Shown: positions 1-9,671 of the stretch, piece by piece
Position numbering within the stretch: position 1 is the stretch's first letter
How the letters are laid out: every line of letters begins with the position of its first letter
Source: Marivibrio sp040218065
GTDB taxonomy: Bacteria > Pseudomonadota > Alphaproteobacteria > UBA8366 > Aestuariispiraceae
Assembly (NCBI RefSeq): GCF_040218065.1
Contig: NZ_JAVJQE010000009.1
Span: 124,001 to 188,000, forward strand
Length of the DNA stretch: 64,000 nucleotides
Direction of reading: 5' to 3'
The notes under the pieces: model-generated
The model's input: the letters and a program-made list of their open reading frames with translations, nothing else
What the model was told of the DNA's origin: nothing
The model's database searches: none
Translations under genes and position numbers: made by a program

Positions 1-1161
1 GGCGAGCGTCGCCGGCGTCTCGATATCCCACAGCACGAAATCCGCGCGCTTTCCGACGCGCAGGCTGCCGCACTCTTGGTCGAGCCCCAGCGCCTTCGCG
101 CCGTTCAGCGTCACGCCCGCCAGCGCCTCTTCCGGCGTCATGCGGAAGAGCGTGCAGGCCATGTTGAGCACGAGCCGCAGCGAGGTGATCGGCGAGGAGC
201 CCGGATTGACGTCGCTCGCCAGCGCCATCGGGACCTTGTGCGCGCGGAAGGCCGTCATCGGGGGCAGTTGGGTTTCGCGCAGGGTGTAGAAGGCGCCCGG
301 CAACAGCACGGCGACGGTCCCGGCCTGCGCCATTGCAGCGACGCCCGCCTCGGTCGTGTATTCCAGATGATCGGCGCTGAGCGCCCCGTATTCCGCCGCC
401 AGCGCCGCCCCGCCCAGATCGGAGAGCTGGTCGGCGTGCAGCTTGACGGGCAGCCCGGCGGCCTTGGCGGCGTCAAAGACGCGCCGCGTCTGATCCGGCG
501 AAAAGGCGATCGTCTCGCAGAAGGCGTCGACCGCGTCGGCCAGGCCTTCAGCGATGACGCGGGGCAACTGCTCCTCGATCACCTGGTCGATATAGCCGTC
601 GGCGTCCTGCTTGAAGGCGGCCGGCAGCGCGTGCGCGCCAAGAAAGGTCGTCCTCACCGTCACCGGCCGGCTTTCCCCCAACGCCCGCGCGACGCGCAGC
701 ATCTTGGCCTCGTTCTCGGGATCGAGGCCGTAGCCGGACTTGATCTCGACCGTGGTGACGCCCTCGGCCAACAGATCGTCGAGGCGCGCGCCCGCGCTCT
801 CCAGCAGCGCGGACTCGTCCGCCGCGCGCGTCGCCTCGACGGTGGAGACGATGCCGCCGCCGGCCTCGGCGATCTCCTCGTAGCTCGCTCCTTCCAGGCG
901 CAGTTCGAATTCCCGCGCTCGGTCGCCGCCGTAAACCAGGTGGGTGTGGCAGTCGACCAGCCCAGGCGTGATCCAGCGCCCGCCGGCGTCGCGCACCTGA
1001 GAGGCCAGCGCCTCGGGCGCGTCGGGCAGATTGGCCCGCGGTCCCACCCAGGCGATGCGCCCGGCCTCGACCGCCAGCGCGCCGTCCTCGATCGCGCCGT
1101 AAGGGCGCGAGGACGGCTCCATCGTCGCCAGATCCGCGTTCAGCCAAAGTTGATCCCACAT
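1..1161 (-). CDS. hutI: Imidazolonepropionase HutI (partial at the left edge)
   Basis: Third enzyme of histidine degradation; hydrolyses imidazolone-5-propionate to N-formimino-L-glutamate in the cytoplasm. Reading the minus strand from the ATG at 1161 gives an uninterrupted frame to base 1 (about 387 residues), so only the last ~20 residues and the stop are missing. The metal site CHTHLVYGGDRAREFE near residues 85-100, the ADQLSD and SADHLEYT segments and ASDVNPGSSP are typical of HutI. It is divergent from hutF with 131 bp between, so both probably serve one hut pathway. I saw no HutC-like palindrome in that gap. Confidence 0.95.
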   Translation of the reverse strand, partial: MWDQLWLNADLATMEPSSRPYGAIEDGALAVEAGRIAWVGPRANLPDAPEALASQVRDAGGRWITPGLVDCHTHLVYGGDRAREFELRLEGASYEEIAEAGGGIVSTVEATRAADESALLESAGARLDDLLAEGVTTVEIKSGYGLDPENEAKMLRVARALGESRPVTVRTTFLGAHALPAAFKQDADGYIDQVIEEQLPRVIAEGLADAVDAFCETIAFSPDQTRRVFDAAKAAGLPVKLHADQLSDLGGAALAAEYGALSADHLEYTTEAGVAAMAQAGTVAVLLPGAFYTLRETQLPPMTAFRAHKVPMALASDVNPGSSPITSLRLVLNMACTLFRMTPEEALAGVTLNGAKALGLDQECGSLRVGKRADFVLWDIETPATLA

Positions 1162-1292
1162 CGCGCACCCACCTTTCCCGCCCGTCCCGATCGGCTTGCG
1201 TCTTCCGAGCGGCCGGGTCAGTTTTCCTGTCCTTCAGCAAGCCACAAGCGCCGCCGCCGCGCCAGCCCCGCCACCCGATCCGGAGCGATTGC

Positions 1293-2669
1293 ATGTCCGA
1301 ACTCTTCGTCCCCTGCGTTCTGACCCCTGAGGGGTGGGTCGATCGGGCCCTTATCCGCTGGGACGCGCAGGGGCGCATCGGTGCGATCGAACCGAACGCC
1401 GAGCCCGGCCGCGCGCCGCGCGCCGTCGGCCCCGTCGTGCCGGGTCTCGTCAATTTGCACAGCCACAGCTTCCAGCGCGCCATGGCCGGTCGGGCCGAAG
1501 AGCGCACGGACGGCGGCGGCGACGATTTCTGGGGCTGGCGGGAGACGATGTATCGCCTGGCTCAGACCTTGCAACCGGAAGACGCCTCGGCGATCGCCCG
1601 GCAGTTGGCCGTCGAATGTTTGCGCCGCGGTTTCACCGGGGTCTGCGAGTTCCATTACTTGCATCATAATCCGGACGGTCGGCCCTACGACGATCCGGCG
1701 GCGATGAGTAAGGCGGTGATCGACGGCCTGCGCGAAGCGGGGATCGCGGTCGCGCATCTGCCGGTGCTATACGCGACCGGCGGCTTCCAAGACGCCCCGT
1801 TGGCCGACCGTCAGCGCCGCTTCAAGACCGACCCGCAGAGCCTGTTGGCGATCGTCGAGACCCTTCGGGCGGCTTACGCGCACGACCCGTCGGTGCGCAT
1901 CGGGATCGCGCCGCATAGCGTGCGCGCCGCACCGACGCCGATGATAAAGGAGGCGGTTGAGGGCCTGCGCGCGATGGACGGCGACGCGCCGATCCACATC
2001 CATGTCGCCGAGCAGGTTAAGGAGGTCGAGGACTGCCTGGCCGCCACCGGCTCTCGTCCGCTCGCGCTGCTGGCGGAGCGGGTCGGCCTCGACCCTCGCT
2101 GGTGCGCCGTGCACGCCACGCATCTGGACGCGGCGGAGGTGCGTTTGTTGGCGGCCAGCGGCGCGGTCGCAGGCCTGTGCCCCGCGACGGAGGCCAATCT
2201 GGGGGACGGGCTTTTCCCGCTGTCGGCCTATCTGGCGGCGGGCGGGCGCTTCGGCGTCGGCACGGACAGTCACGTCATGCGCGACCCGGCGCGCGAATTG
2301 GCGCTGCTGGAATACGGCCAGCGACTGGTGGAGCGCCGCCGCCTGATCGCGCCCCGACCGGCGCGCCCGTCCGCCGGGGCCGCGCTGTTCGCCGCCGCGG
2401 CCGAAGGCGGCGCACAGGCGGCCGGACGCGCGTGCGGGCGGATCGAGGTCGGGGCGGAGGCGGATCTGGTCGTCCTCGACGGCGCGCATCCCGACATCGC
2501 AGAGCGAACGGGCGACGCGATCCTGGACGGCTGGCTGTTCGCCGCAGAAGGGACGCCGGTCTGGGACGTCTATGTCTCCGGCAAGCGGGTCATATCGGGC
2601 CGGCGCCACGCGCTCGGCGTCGACGCCAGCGCGGATTACCGCACGACGCTGACGAAGCTGTTCGGCTAA
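1293..2669 (+). CDS. hutF: Formimidoylglutamate deiminase HutF
   Basis: Amidohydrolase-superfamily enzyme that removes ammonia from N-formimidoyl-L-glutamate to give N-formyl-L-glutamate, the branch of histidine degradation that then uses HutG. The 458-residue protein has the metal-binding HSH at residues 56-58, the HVAEQ segment with His237 and Glu240, HATHLD at 274-279 and GTDSH at 323-327 (Asp325). Length fits the family. It is divergent from hutI, which supplies its substrate, and convergent with the DUF2948 gene 19 bp downstream. Chlorohydrolase-type relatives are possible, but the neighbouring hutI makes HutF by far the best call. Confidence 0.93.
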   Translation: MSELFVPCVLTPEGWVDRALIRWDAQGRIGAIEPNAEPGRAPRAVGPVVPGLVNLHSHSFQRAMAGRAEERTDGGGDDFWGWRETMYRLAQTLQPEDASAIARQLAVECLRRGFTGVCEFHYLHHNPDGRPYDDPAAMSKAVIDGLREAGIAVAHLPVLYATGGFQDAPLADRQRRFKTDPQSLLAIVETLRAAYAHDPSVRIGIAPHSVRAAPTPMIKEAVEGLRAMDGDAPIHIHVAEQVKEVEDCLAATGSRPLALLAERVGLDPRWCAVHATHLDAAEVRLLAASGAVAGLCPATEANLGDGLFPLSAYLAAGGRFGVGTDSHVMRDPARELALLEYGQRLVERRRLIAPRPARPSAGAALFAAAAEGGAQAAGRACGRIEVGAEADLVVLDGAHPDIAERTGDAILDGWLFAAEGTPVWDVYVSGKRVISGRRHALGVDASADYRTTLTKLFG

Positions 2670-2688
2670 CGCCGGCGCGACGCGGCGG

Positions 2689-3150
2689 CTATTCGCCCAT
2701 CTCGTGGCCGGGTTTCCATTGCGTCGGCCACGGCTCCCCCAGATCGGCGAGCGCGACGGCGAGCTCCGAGACCTCAAGCCGAATCGCGCGATCGTCGGCG
2801 AACTGCAAGTGGACGGCTGCGGGTTTGTCGCCGTCGGCCTCCGCATAGGCGATCGCCAGCAGATCCAGCAGGCGGTCCTTGTCGCCCTGCGGGTCGACGC
2901 CCTTGCGCCGGACCGCGGTGACATGGCCGACGCGCAGGCCCGCATGGGTGCGCTGATAGGGCGGCCCGTCGCCCGCCGTCTCCCAACGGAAGCGGTTGAG
3001 CGCCAACGCGAACGTCCCCTCGTCCGGCAGATAGGTCATATCCACGGGCGGCACGATCGCATCCTGCACCATTGAGGAAATCACCGAGAGATCCTCGAGA
3101 TCGCGGGCGACGAGCTTGAGCGGGCCGGTGTCTTTCGCGCCGGTCGTCAT
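2689..3150 (-). CDS. DUF2948 family protein
   Basis: A 153-residue cytoplasmic protein of the DUF2948 family, which in alphaproteobacteria is usually encoded beside murA, as here. Recognisable segments are LKLVARDLEDLSVISSMVQD near the N-terminus, NRFRWE around residue 53 and a C-terminal ending in EMGE. No catalytic motif, signal peptide or membrane segment is visible, and its biochemical role is unknown. It lies 86 bp downstream of murA on the same strand and may be cotranscribed with it. Confidence 0.85.
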   Translation of the reverse strand: MTTGAKDTGPLKLVARDLEDLSVISSMVQDAIVPPVDMTYLPDEGTFALALNRFRWETAGDGPPYQRTHAGLRVGHVTAVRRKGVDPQGDKDRLLDLLAIAYAEADGDKPAAVHLQFADDRAIRLEVSELAVALADLGEPWPTQWKPGHEMGE

Positions 3151-3236
3151 GGGTGGTGATCGGGCCTTTCCATCGGATCGAGAAACGGCGTGGTTCAGAG
3201 CGTCGAACTATAACGCCGCAGGCGGACGCGTCCAGA

Positions 3237-4511
<1,275 letters not shown>

Positions 4512-4667
4512 CCCGGCGGTCTCCGCGCGCTCGCGCTCCATCAAGGCGGATAGATCGTGCGGCGTCATGAAAGGCGCTCCAATTGAAACGACGGAAGGGG
4601 GACGGGCGGGATCGAGCGAGCATTCTCTTGTCTAGGCCGGTGAGCCTCGATCAACAAGAGGGCGAAA

Positions 4668-4871
4668 TCATGACCCTGAGGCGGAAGGGTTTTGCCCGCC
4701 GCCGGCCTCCGGGGCCGAGGCGGACTCCTGCGAATCGCCCGGAGGAGAGGCGGCGTCTGCGTCGCGGCGCGCGCGCTTTTGGGCCTTTCGACGGGCGAGA
4801 TTCTCACGCAGCTTCGCCGCCAGCGTTTCCTGGCGGCGTCGGGCTTGATCGTCTACGGACGCGGGGCTCAT
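4668..4871 (-). CDS. Small basic coiled-coil-like protein upstream of murA
   Basis: A 67-residue protein starting MSPASVDDQARRRQETLAAK. The first ~35 residues are a highly charged, probably helical stretch (RRRQETLAAKLRENLARRKAQKRAR) and the rest is Ser/Ala/Gly-rich and likely disordered. Small proteins with this RRKAQ-type helix occur near murA in alphaproteobacteria and are usually called hypothetical. It reads toward murA with about 155 bp between. No function can be assigned; a DNA- or ribosome-associated role would be speculation. Confidence 0.55.
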   Translation of the reverse strand: MSPASVDDQARRRQETLAAKLRENLARRKAQKRARRDADAASPPGDSQESASAPEAGGGQNPSASGS

Positions 4872-5015
4872 GAGTGCGGTGGTAGCCCGGGGCGGACGCG
4901 CCCGTCAATCCGCCTCAAAAACCCGAGCCGGCGCGCTTGCAGGGCGCGAACGCCTGTGGCATACACCGCGCGCACCGACGGGGACGGCCCGATTTTCCGC
5001 CGTCCGCCGCTCTGG

Positions 5016-5091
5016 GCTGCAGTAGCTCCAGCGGTAGAGCGCGCCCTTGGTAAGGGCGAGGTCGGCGGTTCGAATCCGCCCTGCAGCACCA
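5016..5091 (+). tRNA. tRNA-Thr (anticodon GGU)
   Basis: Complete 76-base cloverleaf: acceptor GCTGCAG pairs with CTGCAGC, the D arm is GCTC/GAGC, the anticodon stem CGCCC/GGGCG encloses loop TTGGTAA with anticodon GGT, and the T arm GGCGG/CCGCC encloses TTCGAAT. The CCA end is encoded (5089-5091). It decodes ACC and ACU threonine codons. Confidence 0.97.
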
Positions 5092-5406
5092 TTCTTCAGA
5101 TCTATTCTCCGCTCCCGGTCGAAACGACCGACCGAAAAAGACGGATCCGGCCGCTCTCTTCGGCTCGGCGCAGCGCGGGGCCGCGCCCCGGCCCCGGCCC
5201 AAGCGCGCGCCTTGAAACCGCCCTGATTCTTTCCGGAGGGCGCCCTTCCCTTCCCTTAACCTTCGCACAATATTAACCTCTGACAGACAAGCTAAGCCGT
5301 CGGCGGCGTCACGCTGGTCCGCCGACCGGCCCATCGCCAAGCTCCGGGGCGCGCGGCGGATGCGTTCGCCGGGCTTCACGCGCCACGCATCCTTTTCGGG
5401 TAGGTC
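5092..5406. other. Intergenic region between tRNA-Thr and clpS
   Basis: No gene seen. A small hairpin, CGGTCG-AAA-CGACCG at 5116-5130, follows the tRNA but has no T-run. An AT-richer patch near 5258-5285 contains TTAAC twice in opposite arrangement around CACAATA and is the most likely place for a clpS promoter, but no convincing -35/-10 pair can be fixed. Confidence 0.4.
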
Positions 5407-5814
5407 ATGAGGCAGGATCGCAGCGATCGACAGGATTTCCGCCGGCCCGCAGCGCCGGCCCCCGCTCCGCTGATCAAGGCGGACGACGGCGACGACGACG
5501 TCGGCGCGCCCAAAGGCCCGGGCGGCGCGGTCGTCACCAAAACCAAACCGAAGACCAAAAAGCCCAGCATGTACAAGGTGCTGATGCTGAACGACGACTA
5601 CACGCCGATGGAGTTCGTCGTCTATGTGCTGGAGCGGTTTTTCGGCAAGAGCCGCGACCAGGCGACTCAGATTATGCTGCACGTCCACCATCGCGGCGTG
5701 GGCGTGTGCGGCGTCTACACCTACGAGGTGGCCGAGACCAAGGTCACGCAGGTGATGGACACCGCGCGCAAGGAAGGCCACCCGCTGCAATGCACGCTCG
5801 AGAAGGATGCGTGA
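5407..5814 (+). CDS. clpS: ATP-dependent Clp protease adaptor ClpS
   Basis: Adaptor that binds N-degron substrates and hands them to ClpAP. The 135-residue protein has a disordered ~50-residue N-terminal extension followed by the ClpS core: MYKVLMLNDDYTPMEFVVYV, then MLHVHHRGVGVCGVYTYEVA and a C-terminal helix. The NDDYTPMEFV substrate pocket and the HHRG segment are intact. clpA lies 143 bp downstream, the usual partner arrangement. Confidence 0.96.
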   Translation: MRQDRSDRQDFRRPAAPAPAPLIKADDGDDDVGAPKGPGGAVVTKTKPKTKKPSMYKVLMLNDDYTPMEFVVYVLERFFGKSRDQATQIMLHVHHRGVGVCGVYTYEVAETKVTQVMDTARKEGHPLQCTLEKDA

Positions 5815-5957
5815 CGCGGCGGCGGGCGACGATCGATCCGGCGACGCCCTTGCGGCGGACGACGCCTGCGGCGTACGATTCGGATCGGAACGGAGTTGGA
5901 TGTTGCTGAAGGCCGGCCGGCCGCGGCCCGTCGGTCAGAAAGGATAGAGGCGCCCAG

Positions 5958-8372
5958 ATGCTGTCGAAAACCCTGGAAGAGACCCTGCACCGGGCGCTGG
6001 CCTACGCCAGCACGCGCAACCATGAATACGCGACGCTGGAGCACCTCCTGCTGTCGCTCACCGAGGATCAGGATTCGGTCGCCGTCATGCGCGCCTGCGG
6101 CGTCGACATGGAGAAGCTGCGCGCCGACGTGACGGAGTATCTCGACAACGACCTCTCCAACCTGGTGACGGTTCTAACCGAGGACCCGAAGCCGACCGCC
6201 GGCTTCCAGCGCGTCCTGCAGCGCGCGGCGATCCACGTGCAGAGCTCCGGGCGCGAAGAGGTGACCGGCGCCAACGTGCTGATCGCGATCTTCTCGGAGC
6301 GCGAGAGCCATGCGGTCTACTTCCTGCAGTTGCAGGACATGACGCGCTTCGACGCCGTCAATTACATCAGCCACGGCATCGCCAAGGTTCCCGGCCACGA
6401 CGCGCCGGAGAAGAAGACGCCGTCCGGCACCGAGGAGGGCGCGAAGGCCGAGGAGGTCAACAAGGACGGCCATGAGGCGCTCGACGCCTATTGCATCGAC
6501 CTCAACGTGAAGGCCGGGGCCGGCAAGATCGATCCCCTGATCGGCCGGACCAGCGAGGTCGAGCGGGTGATCCAGATCCTGTGCCGGCGCACCAAGAACA
6601 ACCCGCTTCTGGTCGGCGACCCGGGCGTCGGCAAAACGGCGATCGCGGAGGGTCTGGCCAAGCGCATCGTCGAGAAGGACGTGCCGGCGGTGCTGGAGGA
6701 CTGCACCATCTTCGCGCTCGACATGGGCGCGCTGCTGGCCGGCACGCGCTATCGCGGCGATTTCGAGGAGCGGCTCAAGGCCGTGATGAAGGAGCTGGAG
6801 GCGACCGACGGCGCCATCCTGTTCATCGACGAGATCCACACCGTGATCGGCGCCGGGTCGACGACCGGCGGCGCGATGGACGCGTCGAACCTGTTGAAGC
6901 CTGCGCTCGCCTCGGGCGCGCTGCGCTGCATCGGCTCGACCACCTATAAGGAGTTCCGCGGCCATTTCGAGAAGGACCGCGCGTTGGCGCGGCGCTTCCA
7001 GAAGATCGACGTGAACGAGCCGACGGTCGCCGACGCCATCAAGATCCTCATCGGGCTCAAGCCCTACTATGAGGATCACCACAAGGTGAAGTACACCCAG
7101 GACGCCATCAAGACGGCGGTGGAGCTCTCGGCGCGCTACATCAACGACCGGAAGCTGCCCGACAAGGCGATCGACGTGATCGACGAGGTCGGCGCCTCCC
7201 AGATGCTGCTGCCCGAAAGCCGGCGGAAAAAGCAGATCGGCCCGCGCGACGTGGAGGGCGTGGTCGCCAAGATCGCGCGCATCCCGCCGAAGCAGGTGAG
7301 CCGCGACGACCGCGCCGCGCTCAAGAACCTCGAGGGCGAGCTGAAGACCATGGTCTACGGCCAGGACAAGGCGATCGACGCGCTTTCGGCCGCGATCAAG
7401 CTCTCCCGTGCGGGGCTGCGCGAGCCGGACAAGCCGATCGGCTCCTACCTGTTCTCCGGCCCCACGGGCGTCGGCAAGACCGAGGTGGCGCGTCAGCTCG
7501 CCCGCTCGCTCGGCGTCGATCTGAAGCGCTTCGACATGTCGGAGTATATGGAGCGTCACACGGTCAGCCGCCTGATCGGCGCGCCGCCGGGCTATGTCGG
7601 CTTCGATCAGGGGGGCCTGCTGACCGACGCGATCGACCAGACGCCGCACTGCGTGCTGCTGCTGGACGAGATCGAGAAGGCGCACCCGGATCTGTTCAAC
7701 ATCCTGTTGCAGGTGATGGACTATGGGAAGCTGACCGACAACAACGGCAAGACGGTGGATTTCCGCAACGTGGTCCTGATCATGACCACGAACGCGGGCG
7801 CCGCCGACCTCGCCAAGCCGGCCATCGGCTTCGGCCGGGCGAAGCGCGAGGGCGACGACACCGAGGCGATCGAGCGGATGTTTACGCCGGAGTTCCGAAA
7901 CCGCCTCGACGCCGTCATCCCCTTCGCGCCGTTGAGCCAGGACGTGATCGGCCGCGTGGTCGACAAGTTCGTGATCCAGTTGGAGACCCAGCTGGCCGAC
8001 CGCGACGTGGCGATCGAGCTGACGGACGAGGCGCGCGCCTGGTTGGGCGAGAAGGGCTATGACGAGCTCTACGGCGCACGGCCGCTGGCCCGCGTCATCC
8101 AGGAGCAGATCAAGCGCCCGCTGGCCGAGGAGCTCTTGTTCGGCAAGCTCTCCAACGGCGGCTCGGTGCTGGTCGATCTGGACCGCGAGGCCGACGCGCT
8201 CAAATTCGCCTTCCCGGAGACCGGGACCGCGAAGAAGAGCGCGGCCAAGAAGACCGGCGCTAAAAAGGCCTCGGCCAAGAAGTCCGGCCCCGACGCCGGC
8301 CCGGACGCCGGGGACGAAGGCGGCGGCACGCCCGCCGGCGGCAAAGACCCGGCGCCGGTCGAGGGGCGGTAA
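5958..8372 (+). CDS. clpA: ATP-dependent Clp protease ATP-binding subunit ClpA
   Basis: Hexameric AAA+ unfoldase that feeds substrates into ClpP. Order: Clp N-domain (residues ~1-150), first AAA module with Walker A GDPGVGKT near 220 and Walker B FIDEIH, second AAA module with GPTGVGKT near 501-508 and LLDEIEKAHPD, an IGF loop (PAIGFGRAKRE) for ClpP docking, then the C-terminal D2 small domain. At 804 residues it is longer than usual because residues ~754-804 (8217-8369) form a tail of repeated AKK-type lysine/alanine segments followed by a Gly/Asp/Pro-rich end. The tail keeps the frame and high GC of the rest of the gene. Confidence 0.97.
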   Translation: MLSKTLEETLHRALAYASTRNHEYATLEHLLLSLTEDQDSVAVMRACGVDMEKLRADVTEYLDNDLSNLVTVLTEDPKPTAGFQRVLQRAAIHVQSSGREEVTGANVLIAIFSERESHAVYFLQLQDMTRFDAVNYISHGIAKVPGHDAPEKKTPSGTEEGAKAEEVNKDGHEALDAYCIDLNVKAGAGKIDPLIGRTSEVERVIQILCRRTKNNPLLVGDPGVGKTAIAEGLAKRIVEKDVPAVLEDCTIFALDMGALLAGTRYRGDFEERLKAVMKELEATDGAILFIDEIHTVIGAGSTTGGAMDASNLLKPALASGALRCIGSTTYKEFRGHFEKDRALARRFQKIDVNEPTVADAIKILIGLKPYYEDHHKVKYTQDAIKTAVELSARYINDRKLPDKAIDVIDEVGASQMLLPESRRKKQIGPRDVEGVVAKIARIPPKQVSRDDRAALKNLEGELKTMVYGQDKAIDALSAAIKLSRAGLREPDKPIGSYLFSGPTGVGKTEVARQLARSLGVDLKRFDMSEYMERHTVSRLIGAPPGYVGFDQGGLLTDAIDQTPHCVLLLDEIEKAHPDLFNILLQVMDYGKLTDNNGKTVDFRNVVLIMTTNAGAADLAKPAIGFGRAKREGDDTEAIERMFTPEFRNRLDAVIPFAPLSQDVIGRVVDKFVIQLETQLADRDVAIELTDEARAWLGEKGYDELYGARPLARVIQEQIKRPLAEELLFGKLSNGGSVLVDLDREADALKFAFPETGTAKKSAAKKTGAKKASAKKSGPDAGPDAGDEGGGTPAGGKDPAPVEGR

Positions 8373-8379
8373 GAGATAT

Positions 8380-8415
8380 GTGCGCACGAGGATGCCTATG
8401 CGTTCTCGTGCGCAC
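8380..8415. terminator. Inverted repeat after clpA (possible terminator)
   Basis: Perfect 11-bp arms GTGCGCACGAG (8380-8390) and CTCGTGCGCAC (8405-8415) around a 14-base loop, starting seven bases after the clpA stop. There is no clear T-run after it, so it may be a factor-assisted terminator or an mRNA 3' stabiliser. It also marks the left edge of the AT-rich islet. Confidence 0.5.
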
Positions 8416-8443
8416 GCCCTACCTTTAACGGGCAGCATCGAAA

Positions 8444-8617
8444 ATGAGATGGTCGCCCAAAAAAACGCAAACAGTTCATTTAATGCTACTAGGCGTAGTT
8501 AGTGCATTATTTATACTGCTTTTTGTGCGCATAATTTTCGGCCATGAAGCTTCTATATTTACAGCACTCGCAGGACTAATAGGTGGAACGCTTCTGCTGC
8601 TGTTCAGAAGAAATTAA
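8444..8617 (+). CDS. Small predicted two-helix membrane protein
   Basis: A 57-codon frame starting MRWSPKKTQTVHLML and ending FRRN. It reads as a basic N-terminus, a first hydrophobic helix (about residues 13-32), a short GHEAS turn and a second hydrophobic helix (about 38-54), with Arg at the end: a positive-inside hairpin with both ends probably cytoplasmic. The DNA is AT-rich (20 of 60 bases are G/C in 8461-8520). The ribosome site is weak. Its stop overlaps the stop of the convergent gene by four bases. No family recognised; holin-like or toxin-like roles are only shape-based guesses. Confidence 0.45.
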   Translation: MRWSPKKTQTVHLMLLGVVSALFILLFVRIIFGHEASIFTALAGLIGGTLLLLFRRN

Positions 8618-9558
8618 TAGTTGATTTCCGATTGTTCGGCGGGAGGCTGACAATCTAAAATCTTTATGATTGTTGTTTCTTGAACATTCCAGACGCCATC
8701 CTCTCTTTTCTCTACAGTTTCCATTTGGACATACATTTTGATTCCGGTAACCATTTCAAGGTGGAAATCTCCTCTTAGCAGTTTTGATAAAAACTCTTCG
8801 TCTTTTACATATGCACCAAATTCACCGCGACTACCGGAGAATTTCCATCGGCGTTTCTCTTGGACGAGAACAGGGCTGATTAGATAGACCCACTCTTCAG
8901 AGTGGCTAACTCTTTTGGTATCACTCTCGATATGAATATCCTCACCCGCTCCTGATCGCCGTGCGAACTCCGAGCGCGGGACAATAGTAACAGGCCCGGC
9001 GGGATCCGAACTCAACCTAATCCCGGCACCAATAACTGCATCGTCACGCTGAAGGATGCGAAAGGTACGCTGAGGTGTGGGCGCGCGATCACGCTTTTCG
9101 ATCAGTTCCAAAGTTTTCTCAATAATCCTTTGGATTTGCTCTTCTGAGATTTCTTCTTGTTCGGTATTTTCATCATCTGAAGCCAACCCCATATCTTTAA
9201 CGACATTCTCGATTGCCTCGCCCACGCCAGCCGCATCAAGTGCGTTTTCTACAATGTATTCCGCAACACCAGCGCCGAACCAGAATCCGGTTGCAATAAC
9301 AACACCAGCAATAGTTCTTTTATCGGTGTATTTTTTCGAATTTCTTTTAACGAAGGTAATAAGAGCTTGGATCGATAAGCTACCTTCATCGGTCTTAACC
9401 AGACCAACCGAGACTACTACGTTTGGGTCGAGGATATCTGTTATTTCCTTAAGCCCGGATTTAAACTCGATCATCGCTCTTGCGACCGTTTCAATGTCTG
9501 GATGTCGGTCAGGGGCAAGATCGAGATAGAGAGCGATTGGCGTCGATGCTGAGTTCAT
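8614..9558 (-). CDS. Unrecognised islet protein with one membrane segment
   Basis: A 314-residue protein of unknown function. I chose the ATG at 9558 (MNSASTPIALYLDLAPDRHP) because GGAG lies seven bases upstream and a good promoter at 9600-9628 would exclude the longer start at 9597. Visible parts: an N-terminal globular stretch (1-~75), one hydrophobic segment (~80-105, around GVVIATGFWFGAG), an acidic linker (~120-150), and a C-terminal beta-rich module with WKFSGSRGEFGAYVKDEEFL and a GDFHLEMVTGIKMYVQM stretch. Similar C-terminal modules seem familiar from uncharacterised accessory-region proteins, but I cannot name the family. Base composition is much more AT-rich than its neighbours, suggesting transfer. 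Confidence 0.75.
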   Translation of the reverse strand: MNSASTPIALYLDLAPDRHPDIETVARAMIEFKSGLKEITDILDPNVVVSVGLVKTDEGSLSIQALITFVKRNSKKYTDKRTIAGVVIATGFWFGAGVAEYIVENALDAAGVGEAIENVVKDMGLASDDENTEQEEISEEQIQRIIEKTLELIEKRDRAPTPQRTFRILQRDDAVIGAGIRLSSDPAGPVTIVPRSEFARRSGAGEDIHIESDTKRVSHSEEWVYLISPVLVQEKRRWKFSGSRGEFGAYVKDEEFLSKLLRGDFHLEMVTGIKMYVQMETVEKREDGVWNVQETTIIKILDCQPPAEQSEINY

Positions 9559-9599
9559 CGGAGTACTCCGGCTCCATGTAGATGATAATATGTGCAATC

Positions 9600-9628
9600 A
9601 TAATACGTATCATTTTCCAATATTCCAA
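9600..9628 (-). promoter_or_regulatory. Candidate sigma-70 promoter of the islet gene
   Basis: On the minus strand TTGGAA (9623-9628) is separated by exactly 17 bases from TATTAT (9600-9605). Transcription would start near 9593, upstream of the ATG at 9558. The -10 flanks a perfect ATACGTAT palindrome (9603-9610), which could be an operator. Confidence 0.55.
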
Positions 9629-9671
9629 TCACACGAGTGCGTTTCGCACCGGGAATCGTTGAGGTTAAACG

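Noticed and set aside
1162..1292. HutC-type operator between hutI and hutF
   Set aside because: No TGTATATACA-like palindrome is present in the gap.
5016..5091. tRNA-Thr as an integration site for a mobile element
   Set aside because: No duplicated tRNA 3' end and no integrase were found nearby, and the flanking genes are core.
8385..9637. CACGAG at both edges of the AT-rich islet as a target-site duplication
   Set aside because: Six bases is too short, the two copies do not sit at exact junctions, and the left one belongs to a perfect hairpin.
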